Source of the DNA: Arctopsyche grandis
Taxonomy: Eukaryota > Arthropoda > Insecta > Trichoptera > Hydropsychidae
DNA length: 64,000 bases
NCBI RefSeq assembly: GCF_051622035.1
Contig: NC_135355.1
Coordinates: 30,072,986-30,136,985, forward strand
Direction: 5' to 3'
Part shown: piece after piece, positions 50,501 through 57,400 of the stretch
Numbering within the stretch: the stretch's first letter is position 1
Layout of the letters: the number at the start of each line of letters is the position of its first letter
Translations under genes and position numbers: made by a program
The notes under the pieces: generated by a model
The model's input: the letters and a program-made list of their open reading frames with translations, nothing else
What the model was told of the DNA's origin: nothing
Databases searched by the model: none

Positions 50501-51196
50501 CCACAGCTGATTGGCTTCAGCCAAAGCGTCGCTCGGAACCTCCACAAAATTTCAATTACAACCATCAACATTGGCTCATTCAGGTATAAATAATTGCATC
50601 GACACACTCACACACCTGCAGAAATGTAACCTCGGTGCTAAATTTCTATCGATTGAACTTTTCAGGAAGCAGAACAGCGGCGAATCGATCAATTGAGAAG
50701 CAACATTAAAAAGCAGTCGCAATCAACAAATCAATCCAACGGGACAAGATCTAAACACCTTCCGGATGCCGTCATTCAGACGTTAACCCAAAGAGTGCAG
50801 AACATGAACACAAACAGACCGCCTCCACCGCCGCCTACTGTAGCTCCTGCACAACCTGCTGCCGACACGTCTGAGAAAATGCTCAGCGTCAGCGGAAAAA
50901 AAAAGTGCTCCCATTGCGGTGAAGAATTAGGTAATGACTACTTTTCATCATTGTGTTATTGAATGATTGATCTATTACTTAGTAATATAATTGAATTTTT
51001 AATTTTAGGACGTGGAGCCGCTATGATCATTGAATCTCTGAGATTGTTCTATCATTTGTCTTGTTTCCAATGCTGTGTCTGTGGAGTGAGGCTGGGAGAT
51101 GGACGACTCGGTGCCGATGTACGCGTCAGACACAACCAACTTCACTGCCACAATTGTTATTCAAGCGATGATGGCGTCAAATTCAGTTGTGTATGA
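23424..51196 (+). CDS. smash: smash (smallish), LMO7/LIMCH1-like junctional LIM protein, gene span
   Basis: Fourteen coding exons give about 1356 aa: 23424-23540, 40871-41083, 42225-42367, 42876-43017, 43100-44425, 46602-46988, 47062-47400, 47557-47826, 48287-48340, 49107-49486, 49561-49690, 50467-50583, 50666-50930 and 51009-51196. All have GT-AG borders and consistent phase. In order the protein shows a Ser-rich N-terminus, the conserved LMO7/LIMCH1 block (NLDNWKSSRRK..VEVKRLE..RRRSKTFNEMMED, residues 111-158), a Ser-rich helical repeat region, Pro-rich stretches, coiled coil (LKELEQEKMILE; VERELLQLEQEELKRQRDSL), one LIM domain (1287-1344) and C-terminal FSCV, a class I PDZ ligand. In flies Smallish is an adherens-junction scaffold working with Bazooka and Src42A in epithelial morphogenesis; I infer the same role. 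No calponin-homology domain is seen. The first coding exon is joined across 17.3 kb by phase and splice signals only, and is the least certain part. Confidence 0.85.
23789..25270 (+). pseudogene. Degenerate hAT transposon (GTF2IRD2/ZBED5-like transposase)
   Basis: CAGGCCTGGGCAAACCGCGG at 23789 is a hAT-like terminal repeat. Transposase pieces follow in order: LIIIHCIIHQQVLYKNVLKV and VKLVNLIRS-type residues (23992-24228), a broken DNDW / DIVKHLNTFNTVFQGENLYV block near 24770-24870, VHDMVKRF..FKLKLRLF, and FEEYGEIVNDLSCEFPLRFG (to 25204). After a stop comes FYELRDFAQKML, the start of the hAT C-terminal dimerisation region. Stops and frameshifts occur throughout. Elements of this group are Charlie-like hATs, from which vertebrate GTF2IRD2 was captured. 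No right terminal repeat or 8-bp duplication was found. A separate 0.4-kb insertion splits it. Confidence 0.85.
24290..24690. mobile_element. Insertion inside the hAT relic
   Basis: Transposase similarity ends at about 24290 (..SQDIESEFTDIIYH) and resumes after about 24690. The block between starts GTGTTGGGCCCGTTGATTTC and has an A-rich purine run GAAAAAACTGAAAAAATGAA and GC-rich GCCCCGACGCCTTTGCCCCC. It is an unidentified nonautonomous element. The borders are inferred from the loss of similarity. Confidence 0.55.
26833..27240 (-). mobile_element. RTE-like LINE 3' fragment, copy 3
   Basis: The minus strand reads DLFDQCVLPVMTYGCET, MERCMLGI-type residues, LKGHVARRMDEKWTKQVLEW and GVRWMRQVGKTE, and ends in the ATGATG run. 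These are the last blocks of an RTE-type reverse transcriptase. It is the best preserved of the minus-strand copies. Confidence 0.8.
27350..28000 (-). pseudogene. Unidentified protein-coding relic, intronless and frameshifted
   Basis: The minus strand has normal, charged protein-like composition: FMEYEGSHWRQVKKLDRQSK, then SPFKVNKAVSLQATMVASLK and LACDLMRIYIQEYYN. After a one-base frame change it continues SPDEKLYVEFRKRLGTFGVG, CRLRQWVIDFVMKSMEFDDG and DSYDFFRCSEDNGPEEKSHL, with at least four stops. The long run without introns and with broken frames suggests a processed pseudogene. I do not recognise the parent protein. It lies directly 5' of, and on the same strand as, the RTE-like fragment at 26833-27240. 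Confidence 0.5.
29225..29710 (+). mobile_element. RTE-like LINE 3' fragment, copy 4 (plus strand)
   Basis: Plus-strand translation gives KIFDQCVFPVMMYGCETWTY, RLKWQCAGHVARRPDKRWTK and LHLAVDGEW, then a (GAT)n end at 29695-29715. The only copy of this family on the plus strand. Several stops are present. Confidence 0.82.
30505..31035 (+). mobile_element. SINE family A, longest copy
   Basis: The tRNA-like head (GGTTGCGTTAATGCTTAACC, B box GGTTCGATCTC near 30550) is followed by the shared core GTGACTCCAAGTCAATCGTT, then GGCATCATGAAAAATATAAA. The long tail ends CATTACTGGTGACATATTCG and AAAACAGAACATTATAAAAA. The tail matches the reverse complement of 36615-36870. An open frame over the tail (30800-31135) is fortuitous. 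Confidence 0.8.
31527..31610 (+). mobile_element. One end of a GTCGGAGTC-type DNA element
   Basis: CAGGGCTGTGGAGTCGGAG, then GAGTCGGAGTCG and a reversed GACTCCGACTCC. This is a characteristic hAT-like end. The opposite end was not located; GACTCCGACTC at 52617 may be a separate remnant. Confidence 0.5.
32088..32166. repeat. (TGTGTGTGTC)n minisatellite
   Basis: Repeats of TG interrupted at regular intervals by TC, about 78 bp. Confidence 0.95.
32700..34260 (+). repeat. Tandem array of about 307-bp units with ACCGGAAGT sites
   Basis: The marker TGTTGTCGCCTGG recurs at 32773, 33080, 33387, 33683 and 33990, giving spacings of 307, 307, 296 and 307 bp. Each unit carries two ACCGGAAG motifs about 150 bp apart, most extended to ACCGGAAGT (the ETS-family consensus), plus CACCCCTGAACGTATT and CTTAGATTTGGTAACGTTTT. 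Units are very similar. Looser relatives of the unit extend left to about 32270. There is no open frame. Confidence 0.92.
35030..35548. mobile_element. hAT-type nonautonomous element, 519 bp
   Basis: The terminal repeats CAGGGCTGCGCATAGG and GTAGGCGCAGCCCTG pair with few mismatches. They are flanked by ATATTAAA (left) and ACATTAAA (right), an 8-bp duplication with one change. No transposase frame is left. Confidence 0.85.
36615..37115 (-). mobile_element. SINE family A, copy 3 (minus strand)
   Basis: The reverse complement aligns with 30505-31035 over the core (GACTCCGAATCGATCATTTC), GCATCATGGAAAAATATAAA and the tail CATTACTGGTGACATATTCG..AAAACAGAACATTATAAAAA. It is bounded on the low-coordinate side by a T tract, the poly(A) of the minus copy. 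The head is more diverged. Confidence 0.78.
37125..37245 (-). mobile_element. MITE family F, copy 1
   Basis: In reverse it reads GGTTCGGTGATTATTCC, AAAGCGATCTCGC, CACGTCACTAA, GATCACGGAACGTCTGGCAC and AAAATTCCATCCATC, the same order as at 58440 and 58888. Confidence 0.7.
37917..37990 (-). mobile_element. RTE-like LINE 3' end, 70-bp remnant
   Basis: ATCATCATTTATAGCCATTC and ACCATCCACTGCTG are the last bases of the same LINE family as at 26833. Confidence 0.7.
38609..39153 (+). mobile_element. MITE family E, full-length copy
   Basis: The ends TATGTTACAGTTTAAG..TTTCAGTTG and CAACTGAAAATACACTTCAA followed by CTGTAACATA are inverted repeats of about 40 bp, made of alternating CAGTTG and AATATATT motifs. 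ATAT flanks the ends. No coding potential in 545 bp. Confidence 0.82.
39720..40030 (+). other. CpG-rich block of unknown nature
   Basis: A less AT-rich stretch with AATAAA at 39776 followed by CTCGGTTGCACTCGATAGTC. Two overlapping open frames of 61 and 80 codons have no recognisable motif. It could be LTR-derived (polyadenylation signal plus GC-rich end), but no matched ends or target duplication were seen. Confidence 0.25.
40332..40630 (+). mobile_element. MITE family D, complete copy with TTAA target sites
   Basis: TTAA at 40328 is followed by AGGCGCAGACAC, and GTATCTGTGCCC precedes TTAA at 40631. The ends are imperfect inverted repeats, and TTAA on both sides is typical of piggyBac-like insertion. 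About 300 bp, noncoding. Confidence 0.7.
40871..41083 (+). CDS. smash: smash coding exon 2
   Basis: Starts after CGCATTACAG, ends before GTTAGT, 71 codons, phase 0 on both sides. It encodes MESPEYLQAARSRAASAAAP.. and a charged helix (QLRKAEEVKKQTAKDVRRD) ending DHHEDWQS, which runs into the conserved LMO7/LIMCH1 block in the next exon. An internal ATG (40877) could serve as an alternative start. Confidence 0.9.
41380..41632 (-). mobile_element. SINE family C, copy 2
   Basis: On the minus strand a tRNA-like head (TAGTGCACTGG A box, GGTTCAAGTTCC B box) leads into TACGCTGCTGGCGAGGTCTT and a tail like that at 19520-19680. It sits in smash intron 2. The B box is intact, but the head is not a full tRNA cloverleaf. 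Confidence 0.72.
42225..42367 (+). CDS. smash: smash coding exon 3
   Basis: 143 bp after a T12 tract and TTAG. Encodes NLDNWKSSRRKQVEHIIERC, VEVKRLESEEHDRARRRSKT and FNEMMED, the strongest match to the conserved N-terminal region of LMO7/LIMCH1 proteins. The donor is AG|GTATTT, phase 2. Confidence 0.93.
42876..43017 (+). CDS. smash: smash coding exon 4
   Basis: 142 bp, completing the split Arg codon. Encodes AGRRSSRAPLPIYSEEDNND.. and a Ser-rich segment. The donor is GTAAGA; phase 0 afterwards. Confidence 0.9.
43100..44425 (+). CDS. smash: smash exon 5, spliced form (long isoform)
   Basis: AGC|GTAAGT at 44425/44426 is a near-perfect donor inside the open frame, phase 0. Joining to 46602 gives ..LDPDNS|VFDALESAFQ and leads on to the LIM exons. 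It encodes 442 residues. Confidence 0.8.
43100..45013 (+). CDS. smash: smash exon 5, long terminal form (short isoform)
   Basis: Begins after GTGTTTCAG. If not spliced at 44425 the frame stays open to TAA at 45011-45013, adding 195 codons with coding-like Pro/Ser composition (RFKPPPLSNSNK, KFAQSPPVLESTGRWTILQI), giving a protein of about 842 aa without LIM domain. AATAAA at 45809, followed by GU-rich sequence (GGTGTTCTGTGTACTTATGT), would end that transcript. Inside 43388-43900 are about six helical repeats of the form SIKxRLxxLE. Confidence 0.75.
   Translation, partial: SDGMDLDKNHSDLDNMSSSDTGNRKLGSSANEYDTCTTATISSPEPEEYTYEGAIQNYKSRIISSKLSSDAIVTTKVNGIKEKSPESNGVRRPSIGSKIENKLSSFESKRESSVENLIDKKPLPKVDILKKREVFEKESSPESNGLSNKSAVKSDFTNSKSIKERLSHLEKLSEDTNNINNKVNSKIAVNTTTLKDRLNSLEKTVDSVDKNNFNKSNGDLNSSVSIKDRLSSLNTKNTSEKVIVNTVSTPIVTTTLKDRLANLDSARSKESNLNVSPEREVIEKFKFNSVTNVSDSKPQNDHQINGQTNVNGLVDIKKFHRSLDSLDTDDNLLSEKFERIQSLEDLCGDICTGTDTDREDSGIHTGDVSCAVSQDDEPCDTFSVALLKTSTNSQDTVIFNEELKSVEEAISLQEEEPITQEDSVCFDRDEEDTVKSLDPDNSVSLHDNSISSESEHIVFEGKMLIHVNFNEINSLVNNNNINNSKGIDSTNDTNNTFRDESKAILSCDKPVVTVSEMCTNPTYSSLSTRFKPPPLSNSNKIYPDHCASPNKFAQSPPVLESTGRWTILQINNKSTPASPVVDTTPNYPINVIKEKFESNCHEEKFVFQANGNFICDISKAISADSFNCNKNIMNDVN
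45014..46601 (+). other. Intron of the long smash isoform / 3' UTR of the short one
   Basis: AT-rich, with no other coding run. AATAAA occurs at 45809-45814. It ends in GTATGTTTTAG, the acceptor for exon 6. Confidence 0.6.
46602..46988 (+). CDS. smash: smash coding exon 6
   Basis: 129 codons, VFDALESAFQLIDTEDQIEP.., with Pro-rich EKPPPPPVDDIGDDE near the end. The donor is GAT|GTTAGT. Phase 0. Confidence 0.88.
47062..47400 (+). CDS. smash: smash coding exon 7
   Basis: 113 codons after a 73-bp intron. A very basic stretch (LKRLNSTKRIKKEIRNKRSS) precedes FLGIEGMDDDSYLEPELKLA and tyrosine-rich MYYRKSLYYDSDSN, a possible phosphotyrosine region, notable because fly Smash is linked to Src42A. Phase 0. 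Confidence 0.9.
47557..47826 (+). CDS. smash: smash coding exon 8
   Basis: 90 codons. The second half is predicted coiled coil (QQLTYKLKELEQEKMILENQ; RMKSLEDQIKEQQ). Donor GTTAGT, phase 0. Confidence 0.9.
48287..48340 (+). CDS. smash: smash coding micro-exon 9
   Basis: A 54-bp in-frame exon (KKEIIERCNDSYDDGHSE) between TTTCAG and GTGAAT. It could be skipped without changing the frame. Confidence 0.75.
49107..49486 (+). CDS. smash: smash coding exon 10
   Basis: 380 bp. Coiled coil (EVLRVERELLQLEQEELKRQ) followed by KKLPPPIPPSKPTRS, a polyproline SH3-type ligand. Phase 2 at the donor AG|GTATGA. Confidence 0.92.
49561..49690 (+). CDS. smash: smash coding exon 11
   Basis: 130 bp after a 74-bp intron, restoring frame through an AG|G split Arg. 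Encodes NSRIPSAEYSNIDDLMLRQK.., Gln/Ser/His-rich. Donor CAG|GTAATT. Confidence 0.9.
50079..50358 (-). mobile_element. Helitron-like element, copy 1 (minus, in smash intron 11)
   Basis: The reverse complement matches 52970-53258: start TATATAAAAATGAATGTCTG, then CACTGAAGCGATTACGAT, TTTCAGGATTTGTTGTATGC and GGAAGATTACCGTGAAAAAA. The 3' end is a GCATGCGTT/AACGCATGC hairpin followed by CGGGGTTCAGCTA. CTAG has become CTAC in this copy. Confidence 0.78.
50467..50583 (+). CDS. smash: smash coding exon 12
   Basis: 39 codons, ALSAAPRSRLIPTADWLQPK.., between CTGTAG and GTATAA. Phase 0. Confidence 0.85.
50666..50930 (+). CDS. smash: smash coding exon 13 (first LIM cysteines)
   Basis: 265 bp. A charged helix (EAEQRRIDQLRSNIKKQ), polyproline RPPPPPPTVAPAQP, then KKKCSHCGEEL with the first two zinc ligands of the LIM domain. 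The exon breaks the domain at phase 1 (G|GTAATG). Confidence 0.93.
51009..51196 (+). CDS. smash: smash coding exon 14 (LIM domain end, PDZ ligand)
   Basis: Completes the LIM domain: CX2C-X19-HX2C-X2-C-X2-C-X21-CX2C, all eight ligands present (CSHC, HLSC, CQCC.C pattern, CHNC). The protein stops with VKFSCV-TGA; S-C-V at the carboxyl end fits a class I PDZ-binding motif, matching the known link of fly Smallish to the PDZ protein Bazooka. Confidence 0.95.
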
Positions 51197-52440
51197 AAAT
51201 ATTAACCTGTCAATGGCAAATCTCAACTCCAATACGTTTTACATTTACAATTATGTTCCCGTTGTGTTAATATATGTAGTACATATATACATATATGCAA
51301 AATATATTATTGTTGCTATTGATTCTGAGACTTTTATGAAAAATATGGCGATCGTTCAATTTGTAAAACAGAGTGTAAAGAATTAGAACAACCTAAAAAA
51401 AAATTGTATGTTAGGTTATGAATGTTCTGATTTCATTCTATGAGAACTGAAGTTTTTGGTTATTCATATTATACAATCGCCAAAATATGTATGTTAACTT
51501 CATTGTAAATTTTTGTATATAATGGATTTGAATTGTGAATTTATATCTAGTTAAATTTGTGCAATTATTATATTAATATATATTATCAAACGATAAGACT
51601 TAAGCCGTTTAATATGAGAAAAGGAGTTTTTTTTGTTTTTCGTTGCATTGCACACATACATATATAAATATATATATTTGTTTAATACAGTGATAGAATC
51701 TTGGACCTCATAGAATCTTCAGAATCGAAGAATCTCACCAACGCGCACCGAACGTCAGCGACGGCAGCCGTGATTAAATATCGGCATTTTATATACCGGA
51801 CTTGTTATTTTATGAATATCTAATTGTATTTTTTGAAAATACTATTCGTCGAATCAAAACTAACATTATATTGTTTATACTGTATATAATCATATTACAA
51901 ACATGTATGTATAATCAAACACACAGATGTGTCATTGTTTTGTTCAAATGTTTCCATGTAAAAAAATATTGTAAAATTTTTTTAACGTTGCCATTTTACC
52001 AGAAACTTAAATAAGTATTTATGTGAACGTACCATTTTTTTGTCGTCCTGAATCTGCTAATCATCTATTAGCATCTGAGAGATATCATGGACATTCCCCT
52101 CCAACCCTGTATAATTTTTACATGTGAATATTATTTATTTGTGTATTATTTCTTAATGTTGGACATTCAAAAGGGTGTACGTATGTAGAGTGACTTACTT
52201 GATTTACTTATAATTTAAAATAGAATCAACATTATTACCTTTATCTTATAAGTATAAGGATTAAGTTTTATGTATATATAATATCTTGTGATCTACACGA
52301 AAAAATATGAATACAAAAATGTACCTATATAATATGTTCATTCATTTATATTTGTATACAGAATTTTATAATACTTAGTTTAATTTGTAATTTTTATAGA
52401 ATTTTAAAATTAAATAAAATGTTTGGACAATCAGTAAGTA
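51197..52440 (+). other. smash: smash 3' UTR with polyadenylation signal
   Basis: AT-rich, no other gene. AATAAA at 52413-52418 is followed by a T/G-rich stretch, giving a 3' UTR of about 1.2 kb. Earlier cleavage sites are possible. Confidence 0.6.
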
Positions 52441-52969
52441 GCTTGTATTTATTTATTCATTTTTCTTCCATAATTTTATTGAATTTACATGCATTGTATG
52501 TACATATGTATGTATGTTTCAGAGAAATAATATTGCCAGTGAAGTTATATTTTCACTAGCGTTTCAGTGAAATCCTAACTGAATATATTTCACTATTATA
52601 TGTATTATATACACTGACTCCGACTCTGACTTTTACCTTATGCTTCGACTCTGAATGCGACTTGAACGATTTGTGCTTTCAAATTTCTTGCCAACGTATT
52701 GAGTCGCGGGCCTGTAGGCCTTTTAGATTTAGGGGCCCAAAAGAATTTTAAATTGAAATACTACATATTTTTCAAATAAAAGTTGTAAAAATTTAATTAA
52801 AACTATTCATAAGACTAATGGAAGCACTAGTTAAAAGTTTATACTCCAAATTGAATGTCAAATCTTCACGATTTTGTACTCCTTTTCACGACATTTAATA
52901 GTTTTCCGTTATGATACAGTAATAATAATTGACTGCAATTATCTATAACCCCGATTTTAAATTTTAAAA
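52441..52969. other. Intergenic DNA between smash and GlyRS, left part
   Basis: AT-rich; includes GACTCCGACTCTGAC near 52617, resembling the element end at 31527. No gene. Confidence 0.4.
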
Positions 52970-53258
52970 AAATATCTATATATATAAAAATGAATGTCTG
53001 TGTGTGTGTCTCGAATAGGCTCCTAAGCCACTGAAGCGATTACGATAGAACTTTCAGGATTTGTTGTATGCATTTCCGGGAAGATTACTGTGAAAAAAAA
53101 AACGGGAAAAACGGGAATGAGTGTCATTTGCTATAATTTCAAATGTTTTCGCGTCGCGACCATGGTGTTCGCTGCCTGCGTTATTCCGAAAAATTGGAAC
53201 GGGAACGGAAATTGCATGCGTTATTGTGGCATTACAACGCATGCCGGGGTTCAGCTAG
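52970..53258 (+). mobile_element. Helitron-like element, copy 2
   Basis: AAAAATGAATGTCTGTGTGT at the 5' side. The 3' terminus has a hairpin (GCATGCGTT at 53214, AACGCATGC ending 53244), a 10-base spacer and CTAG (53255-53258), the standard Helitron end. No terminal inverted repeats or target duplication, as expected for Helitrons. Nonautonomous. Confidence 0.85.
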
Positions 53259-55057
53259 TTGGTTAATAAAATATTTTCGTTTCGTTTGTGTATTGTGAAT
53301 CACGTTAACGTATTTGATATTGTTCGAAATTTTCGGATAGTTATTTTATTTTATATGAAATATTCGATAACGTAATTCAATATAGTTTTTTTTTTCAAAT
53401 TAATAAAAAACTAAAGGAAATTCGACGAGTCAACTCAGGGTCAGTTAATTAGCTATATTGTAGATTGAACATGAAGAAGCTTCTAAAATGTCTTTGTAAA
53501 ATGTAATTGAAGAATTAGTGACTGAAGGCGGGCAAAAAGAAAATTTAAATAATGCGAGCTAATTATCAATTTAATTTAAAAAATAAAAAACTAAAGGGGG
53601 GCCGGGTCTTTCGCTAACATTTTTGCATGTGGGCCCAATTTTACTAGTTACGACACTGAATAAATTAAACTAAAAACTTGAATGAATTAATTTATTGAAT
53701 CTTTGGTAATGAAATATGTATAAATAAAAAAGTAAGTATGTACATTCATAGTAAATGTGTATGAATTTCATACAAAGAAATCAATTTAATAAAATAAAAA
53801 TGTATTGAGACTGGAAAAACAATCGCTTTTGGCCACAACACATCAAAAAACTAAGTGTAATTCAACGATTTTATCTACAATGTAATTTAAATTCATGATT
53901 TTTATAAAGAAATTATTTATTTTAACTTATTAGTACATAGATTTAATTCAATAAAATTGGTTGTAAAATTCTAGTTGACGCATATCATAATACTATTGAT
54001 TAATAAAAAAAGAAGTCACGAGTGTGAGTCAAGTCGGAGGCTTGAAATGCTACGATTCTATATCGCTAAGTATATTGCATTGTATTTGTGAACAATTTTT
54101 CAGTTCCACTGATTCAGAGCAGCGAAATGTAATCTATACTAGTAAACATTCAATATAACTTCACTGGAAAACACAGATCCACTGTAACGTATATATATGT
54201 TTGTTTACGCGTGAAATGATGTGAAAACTTCGATATGAAATTTATCACTCATTGAAGAATATGTGTGTAAAACAATGAATGATTGAAAACGAAAAAATTA
54301 TGTAGATTAATAACAGATCATACCTAGGTTCTGCTTTACACTTTTTAGTCATCTCCAGTTTAGTTTAGACATAATTTTATTACCTTTCGAAGACTCTGCA
54401 TTCACAACTGTTCATATATGAGAGTAATGATGTAATATTTACAAGAATGATATCATTTCGGAGTAAAAGCATTTCTGCCTCTCTGCAGACAAATCCACAT
54501 ATGAGAATCTTACGCTTCGATAACTTACCGTGTTAACGTTTACCTAAATGTTTCATTTATTACTATAAATCATATGTTTTGAACATCAAAACACTTTTGT
54601 CAACACAGCTGCTCACATACCTTGTTAAACGATGACATAAAAACTTGATGAATCTAAATTTTGTTATAATATACCAAATATTTGTTAAATAAAGTATAGT
54701 AAAGTGCATTTGCACAATTCTTACATTTATCTGAAAATATCGCTTTATCGTAAAATTGAATAATACTCGTATTATTGCTCTCCAATTTCTATAATACCAT
54801 AAAATATAAGGTTACAAAATACAAAAGGTTAAAAAAAAGATTCATACAATGTAAAATGTTTTTATATATTCAAAAATGAGGCAAGTATTCAAAATAAATT
54901 TACAAAAAGCCATTTTAATAATACAAGTCATCAAAAATTCAAGCCGACATTCATATAAAGCTTTCTATACATAAATATTTTTTTGAATAAAAATCTTGAT
55001 ATCGTGACACATACAAATCAGCATGATTGAAAAACATTAACAATTTTAGTGCAGTTT
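53259..55057. other. Intergenic AT-rich DNA
   Basis: No gene. Right of 54.9 kb it is probably downstream flank of GlyRS. Confidence 0.45.
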
Positions 55058-55063
55058 TTTATT
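55058..55063 (-). terminator. GlyRS: GlyRS polyadenylation signal
   Basis: AATAAA on the minus strand, about 65 bases after the GlyRS stop codon. Confidence 0.6.
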
Positions 55064-55124
55064 AGGAATAAAAATTCATTGCGCAATAGTCATACAGTAA
55101 ATGCCACATATAAAATAAATAAAT

Positions 55125-57290
55125 CTAATTCGCTTTCGGGTTCTCTTGCTGTTCGAATTTGGGATACTTCTGCTGCATGTCCTTCCACTTAACCGATCCT
55201 GACGACAGATCTTTCACGACTTGAGCTAAGTCGTCAACGGGCAGCCTCAGTTGGCTCATCTCATCGCGTTCCCTTAACGTGACAGTATGCGGCACAGTCA
55301 AAGTATCAAAATCGATAGTCACAGCATACGGCACACCCAACTCGTCAGTCCTAGCATACCTCCTTCCGATTGAGCCAGAGGAATCATCGACCTTATGCGA
55401 CACATCTACTCGAGTCAACGCATTGGAGAGGGTCTTGACGAAAGATTGGAACTCAGCGTTTCCACTAAGCGGCAATACGGCACACTTGATTGGAGCAACT
55501 AGTTGTGGTAGGGAGAAGTATGTTCTCTGCTCGTCTCGTACTTTGAAATTTTGCTCCAGAGCACAATACATAATACGGCCAATGCCGAATGAAGGCTCAA
55601 TGACACTAGGGACGATCTCTTCAACATGAACGGTTTTTTGAGACGTTCTAACGCTGACCATTTCGGACGTCAACTTAAACTCTCCAGATGCTGTTTTGAG
55701 AACGTACGCTTGAGATTCGTCTAATGCCTTTTTCAAATCCTTGATTTGATCTTCGTCAAAAGCAGCCAACGTGTCGTTGATCATTTTAGCATCTTTCTTG
55801 AACAACTTGCCGATCGCCGCTCGCTGAGGTACGGCTTCGGTGATTTCTATGTCTTTTGGAGCTGGCAGTTTTTTCTCGGCAGCTAAACGTACTCCTGTAG
55901 CTTTAGCGTGTTGTGTCAGATCATATGCTGATCGATCAGCACACCCGACGCATTCTACCCAGCCATAGCTCGATAGACATTCAGCGTCCCAACAGTCGCA
56001 TGCATAATGAGCCATTTCATTGCTCATATGTTGACGGAAACGTAACTTATCAGGCTTAATACCAACATCTAAAAGATACATATGAATACGAGCCATGAAG
56101 TAACCGAGTGTTTCATTATTAACAATGCCTTTAGCCACAGCATCTCCAATAGTCATCGTCTCCGCTGATTTACCCTGTTCTTGATTATTCGCCGAGTATA
56201 AGAGCAATGCTGTATCTTTAACACTTTCAAACTTAGGATGTTCCTTCGAGTCACAGAAGTGTTCTATTTCGCACATAGTAAACTCCCGTACTCTCAACAA
56301 CCCAGAACGTGGAGATATTTCATTCCTGAATGAATTTCCGATTTGAGCCGCGGCAAATGGCAAACGACCTTGATTGAATTCGAGAAGTCGTTTAAAATTG
56401 ACGAAAATACCCTGAGCTGTCTCCGGTCTTAAGAAACCTTTAATAAGACCAGTCGGACCAATTTGAGTAGCAAACATCAGGTTAAATTCGATCGGAGGAG
56501 TGAGATCGTTGCCGCTAATTGGTGACTTCATATTGAACTTGGTCAAGATTTCAGCCATCTGATCGGCATTCATTCCGTCCAGCTTCACGGTAATATCTTC
56601 ACATTCATCTTTTAATTCTTTAGTAGCGTTCTTCTCCGATGCTATCTTCTCAAGATGAGCTTTGATGAGATGATCGAGGCGGAAACATTCACCAGTTTTG
56701 ACGTCTTTAGTCATCAGATCGGCGAATCTTTCAACGTGGCCAGAAGCTTTGAGGACTGGCTCCGGAGTGAGAATAGAACAGTCGACTTCCAACATCTGCT
56801 CCCTCAGTACAAAAAATTGCCTCCAGTGTTGTATCATGTTCGCTTTTAAGGCACAGCCCATCGGTCCGAAGTCGTATTGGCCAGTAATACCGCCGTAGAT
56901 TGCAAAAGATTGATCGTAGAAAAAGCGCCGCTTGAGGAGATCTTCCATCTTGGCCCTGTCGAAGGTTTGATGAGATGGCGTAAGTGAAAGTTCGGCATCT
57001 TCCAGAACCTTCTTCCGAGCCTTCAATTCGACTACCGCCTTTTTAACGTCCAAGTCCGGGGCTGACTCCTGCTTGAGCTGTCTCACGAGATCTCCCTGCT
57101 GCTTGACGCGCTCTCTCAGAGGCGCGAGCTGGACCTCAATCGCGGGATCGACCATTTCTGAATGAATTGCTAATACTACTTTTCTATGCTTCTTCTTTGT
57201 TCCCCACTGCGAACTGAGACGTATTCCTATGGGATCGTGTGTCTTGAAGAGTCTGGTGAGTTTGAGAGTTGTGGAAAGGAGTTGACGCAT
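55125..57290 (-). CDS. GlyRS: Glycine--tRNA ligase, mitochondrial and cytosolic forms
   Basis: Class II aminoacyl-tRNA synthetase that joins glycine to tRNA-Gly. The first ATG (57290) gives 721 aa: a basic presequence [16 protein letters not shown].. suits mitochondrial import. A second in-frame ATG at 57155 (residue 46, [10 protein letters not shown]) gives the 676-aa cytosolic form. The first ATG context is poor (T at -3, C at +4) and the second good (G at -3 and +4), which favours leaky scanning, the known way animal GARS makes both products. Domains (721 numbering): WHEP-TRS helix-turn-helix 53-101; catalytic core with [11 protein letters not shown] near 284-294, motif 2 [20 protein letters not shown] at 321-340 and motif 3 [13 protein letters not shown] at 563-575; anticodon-binding domain from about 597. 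Length fits the family (human 739). The whole frame is one exon, unusual for a gene of this size here; no disabling change is seen. Confidence 0.97.
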   Translation of the reverse strand: MRQLLSTTLKLTRLFKTHDPIGIRLSSQWGTKKKHRKVVLAIHSEMVDPAIEVQLAPLRERVKQQGDLVRQLKQESAPDLDVKKAVVELKARKKVLEDAELSLTPSHQTFDRAKMEDLLKRRFFYDQSFAIYGGITGQYDFGPMGCALKANMIQHWRQFFVLREQMLEVDCSILTPEPVLKASGHVERFADLMTKDVKTGECFRLDHLIKAHLEKIASEKNATKELKDECEDITVKLDGMNADQMAEILTKFNMKSPISGNDLTPPIEFNLMFATQIGPTGLIKGFLRPETAQGIFVNFKRLLEFNQGRLPFAAAQIGNSFRNEISPRSGLLRVREFTMCEIEHFCDSKEHPKFESVKDTALLLYSANNQEQGKSAETMTIGDAVAKGIVNNETLGYFMARIHMYLLDVGIKPDKLRFRQHMSNEMAHYACDCWDAECLSSYGWVECVGCADRSAYDLTQHAKATGVRLAAEKKLPAPKDIEITEAVPQRAAIGKLFKKDAKMINDTLAAFDEDQIKDLKKALDESQAYVLKTASGEFKLTSEMVSVRTSQKTVHVEEIVPSVIEPSFGIGRIMYCALEQNFKVRDEQRTYFSLPQLVAPIKCAVLPLSGNAEFQSFVKTLSNALTRVDVSHKVDDSSGSIGRRYARTDELGVPYAVTIDFDTLTVPHTVTLRERDEMSQLRLPVDDLAQVVKDLSSGSVKWKDMQQKYPKFEQQENPKAN

Positions 57291-57400
57291 CCACACGTCT
57301 TCGAGCTGCGGCAGCCACGTGCCACTGCCACTGCCACTGCCACTGCCACTGACAACTGTCACTAAACACCCTCTCACTCGTCTTAACGTTTCATTTTACG
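57291..57400 (-). promoter_or_regulatory. GlyRS: GlyRS leader: in-frame SG repeat and a tiny uORF
   Basis: Upstream of ATG 57290 the same frame stays open for 29 more codons (from a GTG at 57377) through a (TGGCAG)5 run that would read [10 protein letters not shown], but has no ATG. On the same strand an out-of-frame ATGAAACGTTAA uORF lies at about 57383-57394. Whether transcription starts above it is unknown. Confidence 0.4.

Noticed and set aside
55279..55629. 116-codon plus-strand open frame and others at 56655-56898
   Set aside because: Antisense to the intact GlyRS coding sequence.
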